DNA from: Achromobacter sp. MFA1 R4 | Lineage (GTDB): Bacteria; Pseudomonadota; Gammaproteobacteria; Burkholderiales; Burkholderiaceae_B | Assembly (NCBI RefSeq): GCF_900156745.1 | Contig: NZ_LT707065.1 | Coordinates: forward strand, 2,852,001 to 2,916,000 | DNA length: 64,000 nt | Direction: 5' to 3' | Part shown: positions 1-9,486 of the stretch, in pieces | Numbering within the stretch: position 1 is the stretch's first letter | Layout of the letters: each line of letters begins with the position of its first letter | The notes under the pieces: generated by a model | The model's input: only the letters and a program-made list of their open reading frames with translations | Told to the model about the DNA's origin: nothing | The model's database searches: none | Made by a program: the position numbers and the translations under genes

Positions 1-684
1 CAGGATGCCTTGCAGTTTGTCCTGGCGGTCGACGACGAAGATCTGGTCGGTGTGGTCGGGCAGTTCGTGCAGCCGGCGCAGGTAGCGCAGCACGACCTCG
101 AGCGTGACGTCCTCGCGCACGCGCACCATCTCGAAGTCCATGATGGCGCCCACGCTGTCTTCCGGATAGCCCATGGCTTCCAGCAACTGCGCGCGTTCTT
201 CTTCGGTCAGGCCCTTCTGGACTTCCGCCACCACGTCCGGGGGCAGGTCGGGCGCCAGGTCGGCCAGCTCGTCCGCGTCCATGCTTTCGGTCGCGGCCAC
301 CAGGTCCTGGCGGTCCATCGCCTCGATCAGCGACTCGCGGACCCAGTCTTCGACTTCCAGCAGGACGTCCGCGTCGTGCTCGGGGCTGACCAGTTTCCAG
401 ATGGCCTGGCGTTCGTCCTTGGGCAGCGACTCCAGGATGAAGGCGATATCGGCCGGGTGCAGGCCGTCGACCAGCGTCTTGAGCTCGGCCTCGTGCTGGC
501 GATGCACCAGGTCTTCGACGAGCGTCGCCTTGGCGTCGCCTTCTTCCTGGCGGTGCACCAGGTCCTCGACGAGTTGCTGACGGCGCAAGCGCTCCTGGAC
601 TTCCGCGAGGGCGGTCTGGGCGTCTTCCGGGTCGAGGCGGCGGGGCGTCGCGGGCGGTTTCTGCGCGGCGGCGGACTGCGTCAT
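1..684 (-). CDS. mgtE: Magnesium transporter MgtE, N-terminal part (runs off window start)
   Basis: The first 228 codons of a gene read leftward and continue past position 1. The translation starts MTQSAAAQKPPATPRR and contains acidic, leucine-rich helical repeats (LVDGLHPADIAFILESLP, then LAPDLPPDVVAEV) typical of the MgtE N-terminal superhelical domain. After these comes the start of a CBS domain (VGAIMDFEMVRVREDVTLE, then DQIFVVDRQDKLQGIL). In the family these cytoplasmic domains sense Mg2+ and gate a C-terminal five-helix channel, which lies outside the window. The ATG at 684 is the only sensible start, because an acyl-CoA thioesterase ends just upstream at 695 on the same strand. The 10 bp gap suggests co-transcription. 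The family assignment is good; the membrane part cannot be seen. Confidence 0.88.
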   Translation of the reverse strand, partial: MTQSAAAQKPPATPRRLDPEDAQTALAEVQERLRRQQLVEDLVHRQEEGDAKATLVEDLVHRQHEAELKTLVDGLHPADIAFILESLPKDERQAIWKLVSPEHDADVLLEVEDWVRESLIEAMDRQDLVAATESMDADELADLAPDLPPDVVAEVQKGLTEEERAQLLEAMGYPEDSVGAIMDFEMVRVREDVTLEVVLRYLRRLHELPDHTDQIFVVDRQDKLQGIL

Positions 685-694
685 GCGATACGGC

Positions 695-1105
695 TCAAAG
701 AGTGGGGAGAGGGCGGCTGCGCCGCGCTTCGTCGGTGGCGACGTAGGTCAGCGTGGCTTCGGTGACCTTGACGACTTCGGCGTCCAGCCGCTGGCGTTCC
801 GCGTAGACCTCGACGGACACCGTGATCGACGTGGTGCCTGTCTTGACGATGGCGGCGTAGAAACTGAGCAGGTCGCCCACGAACACGGGCTCTTTGAACT
901 GGAAGGCATTGACTGCCACGGTGGCCACGCGGCCAGCCGCGCGGCGGGCAGCGGGGATGGATCCGGCGATGTCCACCTGGGACATGATCCAGCCGCCAAA
1001 AACGTCCCCGTGGATGTTCGCGTCGGCCGGCATCGGCATGACGCGCAACACCGCGTCGCGATGGGCAGGCAGAGTCGTGAACGGGGTTTTGGTGCTGGAG
1101 GTCAT
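695..1105 (-). CDS. Acyl-CoA thioesterase, hotdog fold (YciA/ACOT type)
   Basis: A 136-residue single-domain hotdog thioesterase expected to hydrolyse acyl-CoA to free acid and CoA in the cytoplasm. The family core is visible: NIHGDVFGGWIMSQVDIAGS carries the hotdog helix with the GG-W pattern, followed by RVATVAVNAFQFKEPVFVGD, where the V-F-x-G-D strand is characteristic of YciA-like enzymes. Length matches the family (about 130 to 150 residues). It lies 10 bp upstream of mgtE on the same strand, which is probably read-through rather than a functional link. Substrate chain length cannot be read from the sequence. Confidence 0.85.
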   Translation of the reverse strand: MTSSTKTPFTTLPAHRDAVLRVMPMPADANIHGDVFGGWIMSQVDIAGSIPAARRAAGRVATVAVNAFQFKEPVFVGDLLSFYAAIVKTGTTSITVSVEVYAERQRLDAEVVKVTEATLTYVATDEARRSRPLPTL

Positions 1106-1202
1106 GCGGCCGACTCCAATGCTAGGGAACCAGCCGATTATGCAGGAAAAACGAGACGGCGGCGTGCGCGACGGGCGCGCGCCGCCCGGGACGCCGGGGC
1201 GA

Positions 1203-2297
1203 TCAGCTTGCCAGCTTCACGATCCCGTAGCCGCCAACCAACAGCCAGACGTAGAGGATCAGTCCCAGAGCCATCACCCGCGGCCCGGCTTTGCGGATCT
1301 GGGCGAAGCGCGTCTCGATGCCCAGCGCGGTCATGGCCATGGTCAGGGCGAAGACGTCGAGCCGGCGGATGGCCGTGACGACATCGGCCGGAATGATATT
1401 CAGCGAGTTGATGATGGCCAGCACCAGGAACCCGACCGCGAACCAGGGAATGGGGAGCTTGGCGCCCTTGCCGTGGCCGCCCGCCTGAGTGGCGGCGCTG
1501 CGCAGGTACATGCCCAGCACCAGCAGCACGGGCACGAGCAGGGCCACGCGCGTCATCTTGACGATGGTGGCGACCTCGGTGGTTGCGGGGTCGATGTTGC
1601 TGGCCGCGCCCACGACCTGCGCCACCTCGTGGATGGTGCCGCCAATATAGATGCCCAGCGCCTGGGTGTCGAAATTCAGCCAGCCCGCATGGTAGAAGAT
1701 CGGATACAGGAACATGGACAGCGTGCCGAACAGCACGACGGTCGCCACGGCCACGGCGCTCTTGTGGGGCGCGGCGCGCAGCGTGGGTTCGAACGCCAGC
1801 ACGGCGGCCGCGCCGCAGATCGCGCTGCCGGCGGCGGTCAGCATGGCCGTGTCGCGGTCCAGGCCCAGCAGGCGCTGGCCGACCACCGTGCCGATCAGCA
1901 GGGTCCCCAGCACCACCGCCACCGACACCGCCAGGCCGGGCAGGCCCACGGCCGCGATCTGCTGGATGCTGATGTTCAGGCCATAGAACGCGACCGCGAT
2001 CCGCAGCAGGCGGCGCGCCGTGAAATTGACGCCCACGCCCCAGTCGGCCGGCATGGTGCCGCGCAGGAAATTCCCGTACAGCATGCCGCAGACGATGCCC
2101 ACGACGAGCGGCGAAAAACCCAACTGGCGGATGAAAGGCAGATCCGCAAGCTGCATCACCGCGCCCGCCATCAAGCCCACGAACAGCACGCCGTTGAGCT
2201 TGTCGCGCCAGGGCGTGACCGAGGGGGAGGGCGCAGCGGAGGCCGGGGCGGCCGGGCTGGCGGGGAGGGGGACGGCGGACGTGGTGGAGGTGTTCAT
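1203..2297 (-). CDS. yeiH: YeiH/PSE-family putative sulfate exporter (UPF0324)
   Basis: A 364-residue polytopic membrane protein. Hydrophobic helices alternate with family signatures such as SAICGAAAVLAFEPTLRA (conserved SAICG segment) and GTIHEVAQVVGAAS. The C-terminus ends in two helices (VMALGLILYVWLLVGGYGI). Family members are annotated as putative sulfate exporters; the transported substrate is not established by sequence. I chose the ATG at 2297 because it has GGAAAGG six bases upstream; longer in-frame starts at 2315 or 2489 would run into the regulatory region or the divergent LysR gene. The residues before the first helix are a low-complexity Ala/Pro/Ser stretch. It is divergent from a LysR regulator, the same arrangement as yeiH/yeiE in enterobacteria. 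Confidence 0.85.
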   Translation of the reverse strand: MNTSTTSAVPLPASPAAPASAAPSPSVTPWRDKLNGVLFVGLMAGAVMQLADLPFIRQLGFSPLVVGIVCGMLYGNFLRGTMPADWGVGVNFTARRLLRIAVAFYGLNISIQQIAAVGLPGLAVSVAVVLGTLLIGTVVGQRLLGLDRDTAMLTAAGSAICGAAAVLAFEPTLRAAPHKSAVAVATVVLFGTLSMFLYPIFYHAGWLNFDTQALGIYIGGTIHEVAQVVGAASNIDPATTEVATIVKMTRVALLVPVLLVLGMYLRSAATQAGGHGKGAKLPIPWFAVGFLVLAIINSLNIIPADVVTAIRRLDVFALTMAMTALGIETRFAQIRKAGPRVMALGLILYVWLLVGGYGIVKLAS

Positions 2298-2411
2298 TAC
2301 TGGCCTTTCCGGCATAACTACATAACTAGACGAAATATTAGATCCGGCCGTATTATTTGAAAAATCTTCAATGTAAATATTGAATATCAGAAAAGCTGAT
2401 ATCGAAGGCCT
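2298..2411. promoter_or_regulatory. Divergent yeiH / LysR control region with two palindromes
   Basis: This 114 bp stretch is strikingly AT-rich compared with its flanks. It contains TTCAAT-6 bp-ATTGAA (2367-2384) and, immediately adjacent, ATATCAG-5 bp-CTGATAT (2384-2402), which ends ten bases before the LysR ATG. A further direct repeat ATAACTA occurs twice near 2314-2329, next to the yeiH start. Dyads of this size in a divergent LysR intergenic region are normally the recognition and activation sites of the regulator itself; the binding is inferred, the symmetry is seen. Confidence 0.6.
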
Positions 2412-3305
2412 ATGACGCCGGATCAACTCCTCACCTTCGCCGCAGTCGCCGACACCGGCAACATCAGCCGCACCGCACAGGCGCTGCATCTGTCGCAGCC
2501 GGCGGTCTCGGGCCAGCTACGCGCCTTGCAGGAATGGTTCGGCGAACCGCTGTACCGCCGCAGCGGGCACGGCATCGCGCTGACCGAGGCGGGTGAACGC
2601 CTGGCCGAGCAGGCGCGGCAACTGCGCCAGGTATACCGGCAGGCGCAGGCCGTGCGGGAATCCTGGCGTGGCCTGGAAACCGGTGCGCTGCGCCTGGGGG
2701 CCAGCACCACGCCCGCCAGCTATCTGCTGCCGCGGCTGGTGGCGGATTTTCGCCAGGCCTACCCCGCCGTAAGCCTGCACCTGTCGGACGGCAATACGCG
2801 CGAGATCGTGAATCGCCTGCCCGCGCTGGACATGGCGTTCATCGAAGGGGACGTTCCCGCCGGATTGCCCGCCGACACCGCGGTGCATGCGTGGCGGCAA
2901 GACGAAGTGGTGGCGGTCGTTCGGGCGGACCATCCCCTGGCGGGCGGCGGGGGCGCGACGCTGCGGGACCTGGCGGCGTCGCCGCTGGTCATGCGCGAAC
3001 CCGGTTCCGGCGTGCGCAGGCTGGTCGAGCGGGCGTTCGCCGACGCCGGGCTTGCGCCGTCAGTCGGCCTGGAGCTGGCCGGGGTGGAAGGCGTGAAGCA
3101 GGCGGTGCGCGCCGGATTGGGCGTGGGCTTTGTGTCGGTGATGTCGATGCGCCACGAAGACGGGGCACTGGCGGCGCTGCGGCTGTCGCCCAGGCCGCTT
3201 ACGCGGACGCTGAGCATCCTGGTGCCGCACGCCGATGCCGCCGCCCGCGCCGCCGAACGCTTCCTGGCGATGTGCCTGGCGGTCGGCGGGCAGGACGGCG
3301 GGTAG
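2412..3305 (+). CDS. LysR-family transcriptional regulator (YeiE-like)
   Basis: A 297-residue LysR-type regulator. Residues 1-60 are the winged helix-turn-helix (FAAVADTGNISRTAQALHLS, QPAVSGQLRALQEWFGEPLY), and the rest is a periplasmic-binding-protein-like effector domain with the usual RLGASTTPASYLLPRLVADF start. It is divergent from yeiH across 114 bp holding two palindromes, so autoregulation and control of yeiH are likely. In enterobacteria the equivalent neighbour is YeiE, which supports the name, but LysR proteins are hard to assign by inspection. The helix-turn-helix assignment is firm; the YeiE orthology is tentative. Confidence 0.85.
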   Translation: MTPDQLLTFAAVADTGNISRTAQALHLSQPAVSGQLRALQEWFGEPLYRRSGHGIALTEAGERLAEQARQLRQVYRQAQAVRESWRGLETGALRLGASTTPASYLLPRLVADFRQAYPAVSLHLSDGNTREIVNRLPALDMAFIEGDVPAGLPADTAVHAWRQDEVVAVVRADHPLAGGGGATLRDLAASPLVMREPGSGVRRLVERAFADAGLAPSVGLELAGVEGVKQAVRAGLGVGFVSVMSMRHEDGALAALRLSPRPLTRTLSILVPHADAAARAAERFLAMCLAVGGQDGG

Positions 3306-3309
3306 ACGA

Positions 3310-4506
3310 TCAGGGCTTGGCCAGCCGCTTGAGCGCCAGTTGCACCCAGTAGGTGCCGCCCAGGGGCAGCAGATCGTCGTTGAAGTCGTAGCTGCCGTTG
3401 TGCAGCATGCAGGGGCCCAGGCCATGGCCGCTGTCGCGGTGTTCGCCGGTGCCGTTGCCGATCCAGACGTAGCAGCCCGGCAGCTCCTGCAGCATGAAGG
3501 CGAAGTCTTCGGCGCCCATGGTCGGCTGCACGTTGGCGTTGACGTTGTCTTCGCCGACGATGTCGCGCAATACCTCGGCGCAGAATGCCGCTTCGTCCGC
3601 ATGGTTGATGGTGGGCGGGTAGTTGCGCTGGAACTTGAATTCCACTTCGCAGTCCATCGCCGCGCAGGTGTGGCGCGCGATTTCTTCCATACGGCGTTCG
3701 ATCAGGTCCAGCACATCCAGCGTGAAGGTGCGCACGGTGCCGCGCAGTTCCGCGTGGTTGGGCACCACATTGTCGGCGCTGCCCGCGTGGATCTGGGTGA
3801 TGCTGAGCACGGCCGCGTCGAGCGGGTTGCGGTTGCGCGTGATGATGGTCTGCAGCGATTGGGCCATCTGCACCGCCGCCATGACCGGGTCGATGCCCAG
3901 GTTGGGCATGCCGGCGTGCGTGCCCTTGCCCTTGATGACGATCGAGAATTCGTTGCTGGACGCCATGATGGGGCCGGGCGTCAGGCCGAACTGGCCGGAC
4001 TTCATGCCGGGCCAGTTGTGCATGCCGAACACCGCTTCCATCGGGAAGCGCGTGAACAGGCCGTCGTCAATCATGCGCTTGGCGCCGCCGCCGCCTTCCT
4101 CGGCGGGCTGGAAGATCACGTACACGGTGCCCGCGAAGTCCCGGTGCTGGGCCAGATACTGCGCCGCGGCCAGCAGCATCGCGGTGTGGCCGTCGTGGCC
4201 GCAGGCGTGCATTTTGCCGTCATGCTTGCTGGCGTGCTCGAAGCTGTTGGCCTCCTGCATGGGCAGCGCGTCCATGTCCGCGCGCAGGCCCACGGCGCGG
4301 TCGCCGGGCTGGTTGCCCCGGATGATGCCCACGACGCCCGTGCCGCCCAATCCGCGATCGATTTCGATGCCCCATTCCTGGAGCTTGGCCGCGACCACGT
4401 CGGCGGTGCGGAACTCTTCGAAGGCCAGTTCGGGATGCGCGTGGATGTCGCGTCGGATCTTGGAAATATCCTGGTGCCAGGCAACGATGGGTTCAAGGAG
4501 TTTCAT
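3310..4506 (-). CDS. M20-family amidohydrolase / aminoacylase (HipO-like)
   Basis: A 398-residue M20D metallopeptidase-like hydrolase. Members cleave N-acyl amino acids such as hippurate, using a dinuclear metal centre. The metal and catalytic motifs are in order: MHACGHDGHTAMLL (about residue 100), AEEGGGGAKRMIDDG (Glu pair, about 140), GMHNWPG, and KGTHAGMPNLGIDPV (dimerisation/lid domain). A C-terminal GAEDFAFMLQELPG loop supplies the last metal ligand region. I place the start at 4506 (MKLLEPIVAWHQDI), which gives the usual length; a longer start at 4578 would overlap the divergent acyl-CoA ligase region. It ends 4 bp from the convergent LysR stop. The exact substrate is unknown. Confidence 0.87.
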   Translation of the reverse strand: MKLLEPIVAWHQDISKIRRDIHAHPELAFEEFRTADVVAAKLQEWGIEIDRGLGGTGVVGIIRGNQPGDRAVGLRADMDALPMQEANSFEHASKHDGKMHACGHDGHTAMLLAAAQYLAQHRDFAGTVYVIFQPAEEGGGGAKRMIDDGLFTRFPMEAVFGMHNWPGMKSGQFGLTPGPIMASSNEFSIVIKGKGTHAGMPNLGIDPVMAAVQMAQSLQTIITRNRNPLDAAVLSITQIHAGSADNVVPNHAELRGTVRTFTLDVLDLIERRMEEIARHTCAAMDCEVEFKFQRNYPPTINHADEAAFCAEVLRDIVGEDNVNANVQPTMGAEDFAFMLQELPGCYVWIGNGTGEHRDSGHGLGPCMLHNGSYDFNDDLLPLGGTYWVQLALKRLAKP

Positions 4507-4583
4507 GAGGGAACTCGGGTGAAATAGGGGGAACGCACAAAGGGTATCATCATTCAAAAACCAGTTTAATGGAGACAAATACC

Positions 4584-6296
4584 ATGACGCGTCCGTGGCT
4601 TGCGCATTATCCCCAAGGCGTTCCGGCGGAGATCTCCACCGAGGATTATTCCTCGCTGACCGACTTGCTGGACCGGGCCTGCAAGCGGTATGCGGCGCGC
4701 ATCGCGTGCACCGCGATGGGCAGCGATATCACCTATGGCCAGCTCGATGCCCATGCGCGCGCGTTTGCGGGCTGGCTGCAAAGCCTGGGCCTGGACAAAG
4801 GCGCGCGGGTGGCGCTGATGATGCCCAACGTGCCGGCCTATCTGGTGTGCATGCTGGGTTCGCTGCGAGCGGGCATGACGGTCGTGAACGTCAATCCGCT
4901 CTATACCGCCGACGAGCTGCAGCGGCAGGTTCTGGACAGCGGCGCGTCGGTCCTCGTCATCCTGGAGAACTTCGCGCACACGCTGCAGCAGGTCTCCAAC
5001 CGCGGCCCGCTGAAGCATATCGTCGTGACCGGGCCGGGCGACCTGCTCGGCGGCCTGAAGGCGCCGCTGGTCAACCTGGTGGCGCGCTACATCAAGAAGA
5101 TCGTTCCGCCGTGGCAGATCGACGGCGCCCGGGCGCTGCCCAAGCTGCTGCACGAAGGCGCGAACCTGCCGTTCAACCCGCCGGCCATCTCGATGGACGA
5201 CGTGGCGGTGCTGCAATACACGGGCGGGACCACTGGCGTGCCGAAGGGCGCCATGCTGTCGCACCGCAACCTGGTGGCCAACGTGCTGCAGACCGAAGCG
5301 GTCGCGCAGCCGGTCCTCCACGACCTGGGTGACAAGCAGCTCACCATCATCAGCGCGCTGCCGCTCTATCACGTGTTCGCCATGACGGTCTGCGGCCTGT
5401 ATGCCATGCACGCCGGGATGCGCAACGTGCTCATCATCAACCCGCGCGACCAGCCGTCGCTGATCAATGCGTGGCGCAAGACGCCGGTCAACATATTTCC
5501 GGGCGTCAACACGCTGTTCAACGCGCTGGCGCACAACGAGGACTTTGCCCGTCTGGACTTTTCCGGGCTGCGGCTGACGCTCGGGGGCGGGATGGCCGTG
5601 CAGCAGCAGGTGGCCGAACGCTGGCTGAAGATCACCGGGCGGCCCCTGATCGAAGGGTATGGTTTGTCCGAAACGTCGCCGGTCGCGACCGTGAATCCCA
5701 CCAACGCGACGGCGTATTCCGGCTCGATCGGGCTGCCCCTGCCGTCGACCGACGTGGCGATCCTGGACGATGCCGGCGTTGAGGTGCCGCTGGGCGAGCG
5801 CGGCGAGGTCGGCATCCGGGGGCCGCAGGTCATGCTGGGGTATTGGCAGAAGCCCGACGAGACGCGCGACTCGATGACCGCCGACGGGTTCTTCCGCACC
5901 GGCGATATCGGCATCATGGACGAGCAGGGCTACACGCGCATCGTGGACCGTAAGAAGGACATGATCGCCGTGTCCGGCTTCAAGGTCTATCCGAACGAGG
6001 TCGAAGCGGCGGTGGCGCAGCATCCCGGCGTGCTGGAATGTGCGGCGATCGGTGTGCCGGATGAGCACTCCGGCGAAGCGGTCAAGGTGTTCGTCGTGAA
6101 GCAGGACCCGTCGCTGACCGAGGCGCAGGTGCAGGAGTGGTGCAAGGAGAAGCTGACCGGCTACAAGCGTCCGCGCTTCGTGGAGTTCCGCGATGAATTG
6201 CCCAAGAGCAATGTGGGCAAGATCCTGCGCCGGGAATTGCGGCCCGGCGCCCAGGCCGCCCCTTCCGACAAGACCTCCGCCAAGACGTCCGCCTAG
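4584..6296 (+). CDS. fadD: Long-chain fatty acid-CoA ligase (FadD family)
   Basis: A 570-residue ANL-superfamily adenylating enzyme that activates fatty acids to acyl-CoA through acyl-AMP. The P-loop YTGGTTGVPKGAMLSHRNL is at about residue 211. The adenine-binding segment EGYGLSETSP, the hinge/aspartate region GFFRTGDIGIMDEQGY and the C-terminal catalytic lysine motif LPKSNVGKILRREL are all intact. Of two in-frame ATGs (4569, 4584) I chose 4584, because GGAGA sits just upstream and overlaps the first ATG. It ends with a short Ala/Lys/Ser-rich tail. Divergent from the M20 hydrolase and convergent with the inositol monophosphatase gene. The acyl-CoA ligase call is firm; chain-length preference is not visible. 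Confidence 0.9.
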   Translation: MTRPWLAHYPQGVPAEISTEDYSSLTDLLDRACKRYAARIACTAMGSDITYGQLDAHARAFAGWLQSLGLDKGARVALMMPNVPAYLVCMLGSLRAGMTVVNVNPLYTADELQRQVLDSGASVLVILENFAHTLQQVSNRGPLKHIVVTGPGDLLGGLKAPLVNLVARYIKKIVPPWQIDGARALPKLLHEGANLPFNPPAISMDDVAVLQYTGGTTGVPKGAMLSHRNLVANVLQTEAVAQPVLHDLGDKQLTIISALPLYHVFAMTVCGLYAMHAGMRNVLIINPRDQPSLINAWRKTPVNIFPGVNTLFNALAHNEDFARLDFSGLRLTLGGGMAVQQQVAERWLKITGRPLIEGYGLSETSPVATVNPTNATAYSGSIGLPLPSTDVAILDDAGVEVPLGERGEVGIRGPQVMLGYWQKPDETRDSMTADGFFRTGDIGIMDEQGYTRIVDRKKDMIAVSGFKVYPNEVEAAVAQHPGVLECAAIGVPDEHSGEAVKVFVVKQDPSLTEAQVQEWCKEKLTGYKRPRFVEFRDELPKSNVGKILRRELRPGAQAAPSDKTSAKTSA

Positions 6297-6321
6297 CGCG
6301 GCCGGGGCCGCCCGCGCGGCC

Positions 6322-7197
6322 TCAGCCTGGCTTGGCCAGGTGCGGCGCGATCATCTCGTGCAGTGCGCGCTCGATGGCGGGATTGCCCGCCACGACGCGC
6401 CCGCCGATCGGCCAGGGATCTTGCTTGTGCATGTCCGAGCACACGCCGCCCGCCTCGCGCAGGATCAGGGTGCCCGCGGCCACGTCCCAGGGCGCCAGTC
6501 CCATTTCCCAGTAGCCGTCGTAGCGGCCGCAAGCCGTCCAGGCCAGGTCCAGCGCGGCCGCGCCCATGCGGCGCACGCCGCGCGCGCGATTGATCGCGTC
6601 GTGCAGCATGGGCATGTATTGGGCGGCGAAGGAGAAATCGCGGAACGGAAAGCCGGTGGCCAGCACGGCGTCTTCGATCGTCTGCGTGCGCGAGCACGAG
6701 ATGCGGCGGCCGTTCAGCCAGGCGCCCACGCCGTAGACCGCGGTGAACAGTTCTTCGCGGCTGGGGTCGTAGACCACGCCGATGACGGGCGTGTCTTGCG
6801 TCAGCGTCTGGTTAGCGGACATCGACGTGCCCGCGTGCGCGATCAGGGCGATCGAGACAGCGTAATGCGGGATGTCGTGCAGGAAATTGGTGGTGCCGTC
6901 CAGCGGGTCGATGTACCAGGTGGCCGCGCCTTGCGCCTTGCCGCCCGTTTCTTCGGCGACGATGCCGAACTTGGGCGTACGGGCCTTCAGTTCCTGGATG
7001 ATCGAGGCTTCCGCCTCGCGGTCCGCCTGGGACACGAGATCGTTGCGCGCCTTGCGGTCGATCACGAGATCTGCGCGGTGGTGCGCGTAGGATTGCAGGA
7101 TGGCTGCACCCGCATGCGCGGCGGTGACGGCCGCGTCGATCGCGGCGCACAGGTCAATGGGCGAAGCCAGCGATTGGGGCTGATCGTAGGTATCCAT
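6322..7197 (-). CDS. Inositol monophosphatase family protein (SuhB-like)
   Basis: A 291-residue Mg2+-dependent phosphatase of the inositol monophosphatase family. The metal-binding motifs are complete: GIVAEETGG (about residue 79), WYIDPLDGTTNFLHDIPHYA (about residue 98, WxDPxDGTxNF) and the C-terminal WDVAAGTLILREAGG. In bacteria SuhB-type members also associate with transcription complexes on rRNA operons; which role applies here cannot be seen. The start at 7197 (MDTYDQPQSL) precedes the first helix; a longer upstream start would add residues with no family resemblance. It is divergent from mnmC and convergent with the acyl-CoA ligase. Confidence 0.87.
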   Translation of the reverse strand: MDTYDQPQSLASPIDLCAAIDAAVTAAHAGAAILQSYAHHRADLVIDRKARNDLVSQADREAEASIIQELKARTPKFGIVAEETGGKAQGAATWYIDPLDGTTNFLHDIPHYAVSIALIAHAGTSMSANQTLTQDTPVIGVVYDPSREELFTAVYGVGAWLNGRRISCSRTQTIEDAVLATGFPFRDFSFAAQYMPMLHDAINRARGVRRMGAAALDLAWTACGRYDGYWEMGLAPWDVAAGTLILREAGGVCSDMHKQDPWPIGGRVVAGNPAIERALHEMIAPHLAKPG

Positions 7198-7341
7198 GAA
7201 ATCAGTGTAAGCCCAGGTATGCGTCAAACCCGTGGCAATCAGACTAATCCGTCGCCCCGCGTGGTGCGCATCCAACGCGACAAGGGATGAGGCGGGATAA
7301 TCCGCGCTTCGCCATTTTTGTATCTATTGGACTAGAAGGCC

Positions 7342-9207
7342 GTGACTTACGTTCCCCTGACTCCTGCAATGGTTGAATTCGACGCCGACGGAAAACTGGT
7401 CAGTTCCGTCTATGGGGACGTATACCACTCGCCCTCCGGGGCCATGGGCCAGGCCGAGTACGTGTTCCTGCGCGGCAACGGCCTGCCCGAGCGCTGGCGC
7501 GGACGCGCGTCGTTCACGGTTTGCGAGACCGGGTTCGGATTGGGCCTGAACTTCCTGGCGCTCTGGAAGGCCTGGCGGGACGATCCGCAACGGCCCGCGG
7601 CCCTGCACGTCGTGGCCATGGAGCGGCACCCTTTTTCGCGCGACGACGTGGGCGCGCTGCTGGCGCGCCATGCGCCAGAACCGCTGTCCGGCCTGGCGCC
7701 CGCGCTGGCCGCGCAATGGCCGGCGCTGCTGCCGGGACTGCACCGGCTGGAATTCGAGAATGGCGCGGTCACGCTGACGCTGGGTTTTGGCGATGCGCAG
7801 GTCCTGGCTCCACGCCTGGGCGCGCGGGTGGACGCATTTTTCCTGGACGGCTTTGCGCCCGAGCGCAATCCGCAGATGTGGGCGCCGCCGCTGCTGCGCG
7901 CCCTGGCCGGGCTGGCGGCGCCGGGCGCCACCGTCGCCACGTGGGCCTGCACCGGGGAACTGCGCAGGAATCTGGATGATGCCGGGTTCGAGGTGCGGCG
8001 CGCGCCCGGTTACGGGGGCAAATGGCACATGACGGTGGGGCAGGTCCGGGAAGCGGGCCGCGCGGCGGCGCCGGCCGCCGTGTCGTCCGAGCGCCATGCG
8101 GTGATCGTGGGCGCGGGACTGGCCGGCGCGGGCATTGCGCAGGCGCTGGCCGGCCGCGGCTGGCGCGTCACCGTGCTCGACGCCGGCCGGATGCTGGGAG
8201 CGCCGGCGCACGCGGGCCACGTGGCGGCGGCGCTCACGCCGGTGCTGGCGCGCGATGACAACGCGCGCGCCCGCCTGTCGCGGGCGGGCAGCGAGCGGGC
8301 GTGGGCCCGCTGGCAGGGCCTGCCGGCGGGGGCGGCGCCCCGGGTGTGCGGCACGGTCCAGGTCGAGCGCGACGCGGGGCGGTCGGCGGCGCTGGCCGGA
8401 ACGCTGGCGGCGCTGGCATTTCCGGAGGATTGGGTGCGCCAGGTGTCGCGCGAAGAGGCCAGCGCATTGGCGGGCCTGCCGGTGGCGCGCGGCGGGGTGT
8501 TCTTTTCGCAGGGCATGCTGGTGCAGCCCGGCTTGTTGATCGAGGCGCTGCTGGCCGCGTCAGGCGCGGCCGTGCTGCCCGGCCGGGCGGAGCGCGTGTC
8601 GCCCGCGGGGCAGGGCTGGCGCGTGCTGGACGCCTCGGGGGTCGAACTGGCCCGGGCCGATACCGTGATCCTGGCCAACGCCGCCGGCGCGCGCGACGTG
8701 CTGGCGGCCAGCGGCCTGCTGGACCCGCTTGCGCGCGTTGCGCAGATGCATGCGCTGGCCGGGGAGGTCACGCTGGTCCCCGCGTCGGCGCTCGACGGCG
8801 GTCCGCGCTGCATCGTGGGGGGCGAAGGGTATCTGCTGCCCGACGTCGGCGCGGGTTGCGTGGTCGGCAGCACCTATGTGCACGGGGCTGCCGAGGCCAA
8901 GGTAGGCGCCGAGGGCCAGCGCGTCACGTTGGACAAGGCGGCGGGCTTGCTGGGCGGTCACTTCCCGGCGTACGACGCCCTGGTCGCTGGCAGCTTGCCG
9001 GGCTGGGCGGGGTGGCGCGCGGTCCTGCCGGGCCGTCTGCCGGCCGTCGGCGAACTGCCGCACGCGCCCGGCCTGTGGCTGGCAACCGGGTACGCCTCGC
9101 GAGGCCTGTCCTGGTCGGCGCTGATGGGCGACCTGATCGCGGCCCGTCTGATGGGCGAACCGCTGCCGCTGGAGACCGATCTGGCCCAGCTTGTTTCACC
9201 ACGATGA
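7342..9207 (+). CDS. mnmC: Bifunctional tRNA modification enzyme MnmC (methyltransferase + FAD oxidoreductase)
   Basis: A 621-residue fusion that completes mnm5s2U34 in tRNA anticodons: the C-terminal FAD domain removes the carboxymethyl group and the N-terminal domain methylates the amine. The N-terminal part begins with the family pattern [20 protein letters not shown] and the SAM site [18 protein letters not shown]. The FAD domain starts near residue 254 with the dinucleotide-binding loop [20 protein letters not shown], and ends with [20 protein letters not shown]. It starts at GTG 7342, preceded by GAAGG. Full length for the fused family. No operon partner is evident. Confidence 0.93.
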   Translation: MTYVPLTPAMVEFDADGKLVSSVYGDVYHSPSGAMGQAEYVFLRGNGLPERWRGRASFTVCETGFGLGLNFLALWKAWRDDPQRPAALHVVAMERHPFSRDDVGALLARHAPEPLSGLAPALAAQWPALLPGLHRLEFENGAVTLTLGFGDAQVLAPRLGARVDAFFLDGFAPERNPQMWAPPLLRALAGLAAPGATVATWACTGELRRNLDDAGFEVRRAPGYGGKWHMTVGQVREAGRAAAPAAVSSERHAVIVGAGLAGAGIAQALAGRGWRVTVLDAGRMLGAPAHAGHVAAALTPVLARDDNARARLSRAGSERAWARWQGLPAGAAPRVCGTVQVERDAGRSAALAGTLAALAFPEDWVRQVSREEASALAGLPVARGGVFFSQGMLVQPGLLIEALLAASGAAVLPGRAERVSPAGQGWRVLDASGVELARADTVILANAAGARDVLAASGLLDPLARVAQMHALAGEVTLVPASALDGGPRCIVGGEGYLLPDVGAGCVVGSTYVHGAAEAKVGAEGQRVTLDKAAGLLGGHFPAYDALVAGSLPGWAGWRAVLPGRLPAVGELPHAPGLWLATGYASRGLSWSALMGDLIAARLMGEPLPLETDLAQLVSPR

Positions 9208-9361
9208 AAAAAGTTGATGGCGCGCCGGGCGCCGCGGCCGGCTAGCGTAGAATTGTAAAAATTGCCGGAATTTGACGCCAATAGGCCGCAATTGACCTTC
9301 GGGCCGGCAATTCGGGGACTTGGCGGCGAATTGGCAGCGTCGGCGCGGCCAGGCGCAGACC

Positions 9362-9383
9362 AAGGGCTTTATGCCCCTTTTTT
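9362..9383 (+). terminator. Weak hairpin with T-run after mnmC
   Basis: AAGGGC-TTTAT-GCCCCTT followed by further T residues forms a short stem (core GGGC/GCCC) with a T-tract, about 155 bp after the mnmC stop. The 279 bp between mnmC and the next gene is otherwise locally AT-rich, with repeated short AATTG strings and no ORF I would support. The terminator is plausible but the stem is short. Confidence 0.35.
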
Positions 9384-9486
9384 GGATGAAATGACCGTCC
9401 AAAAGAGGGATCGAGTTTATTTCAAAGCTCAAATCCGTCAAAATAGCGTCTTTTGATGGTTTTTGGCTTAAGCCGGGGGATGCTCT

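Noticed and set aside
1203-2489. A longer YeiH starting at 2489
   Set aside because: It would overlap the divergent LysR coding start and include the palindromic control region; the ATG at 2297 has a good ribosome binding site.
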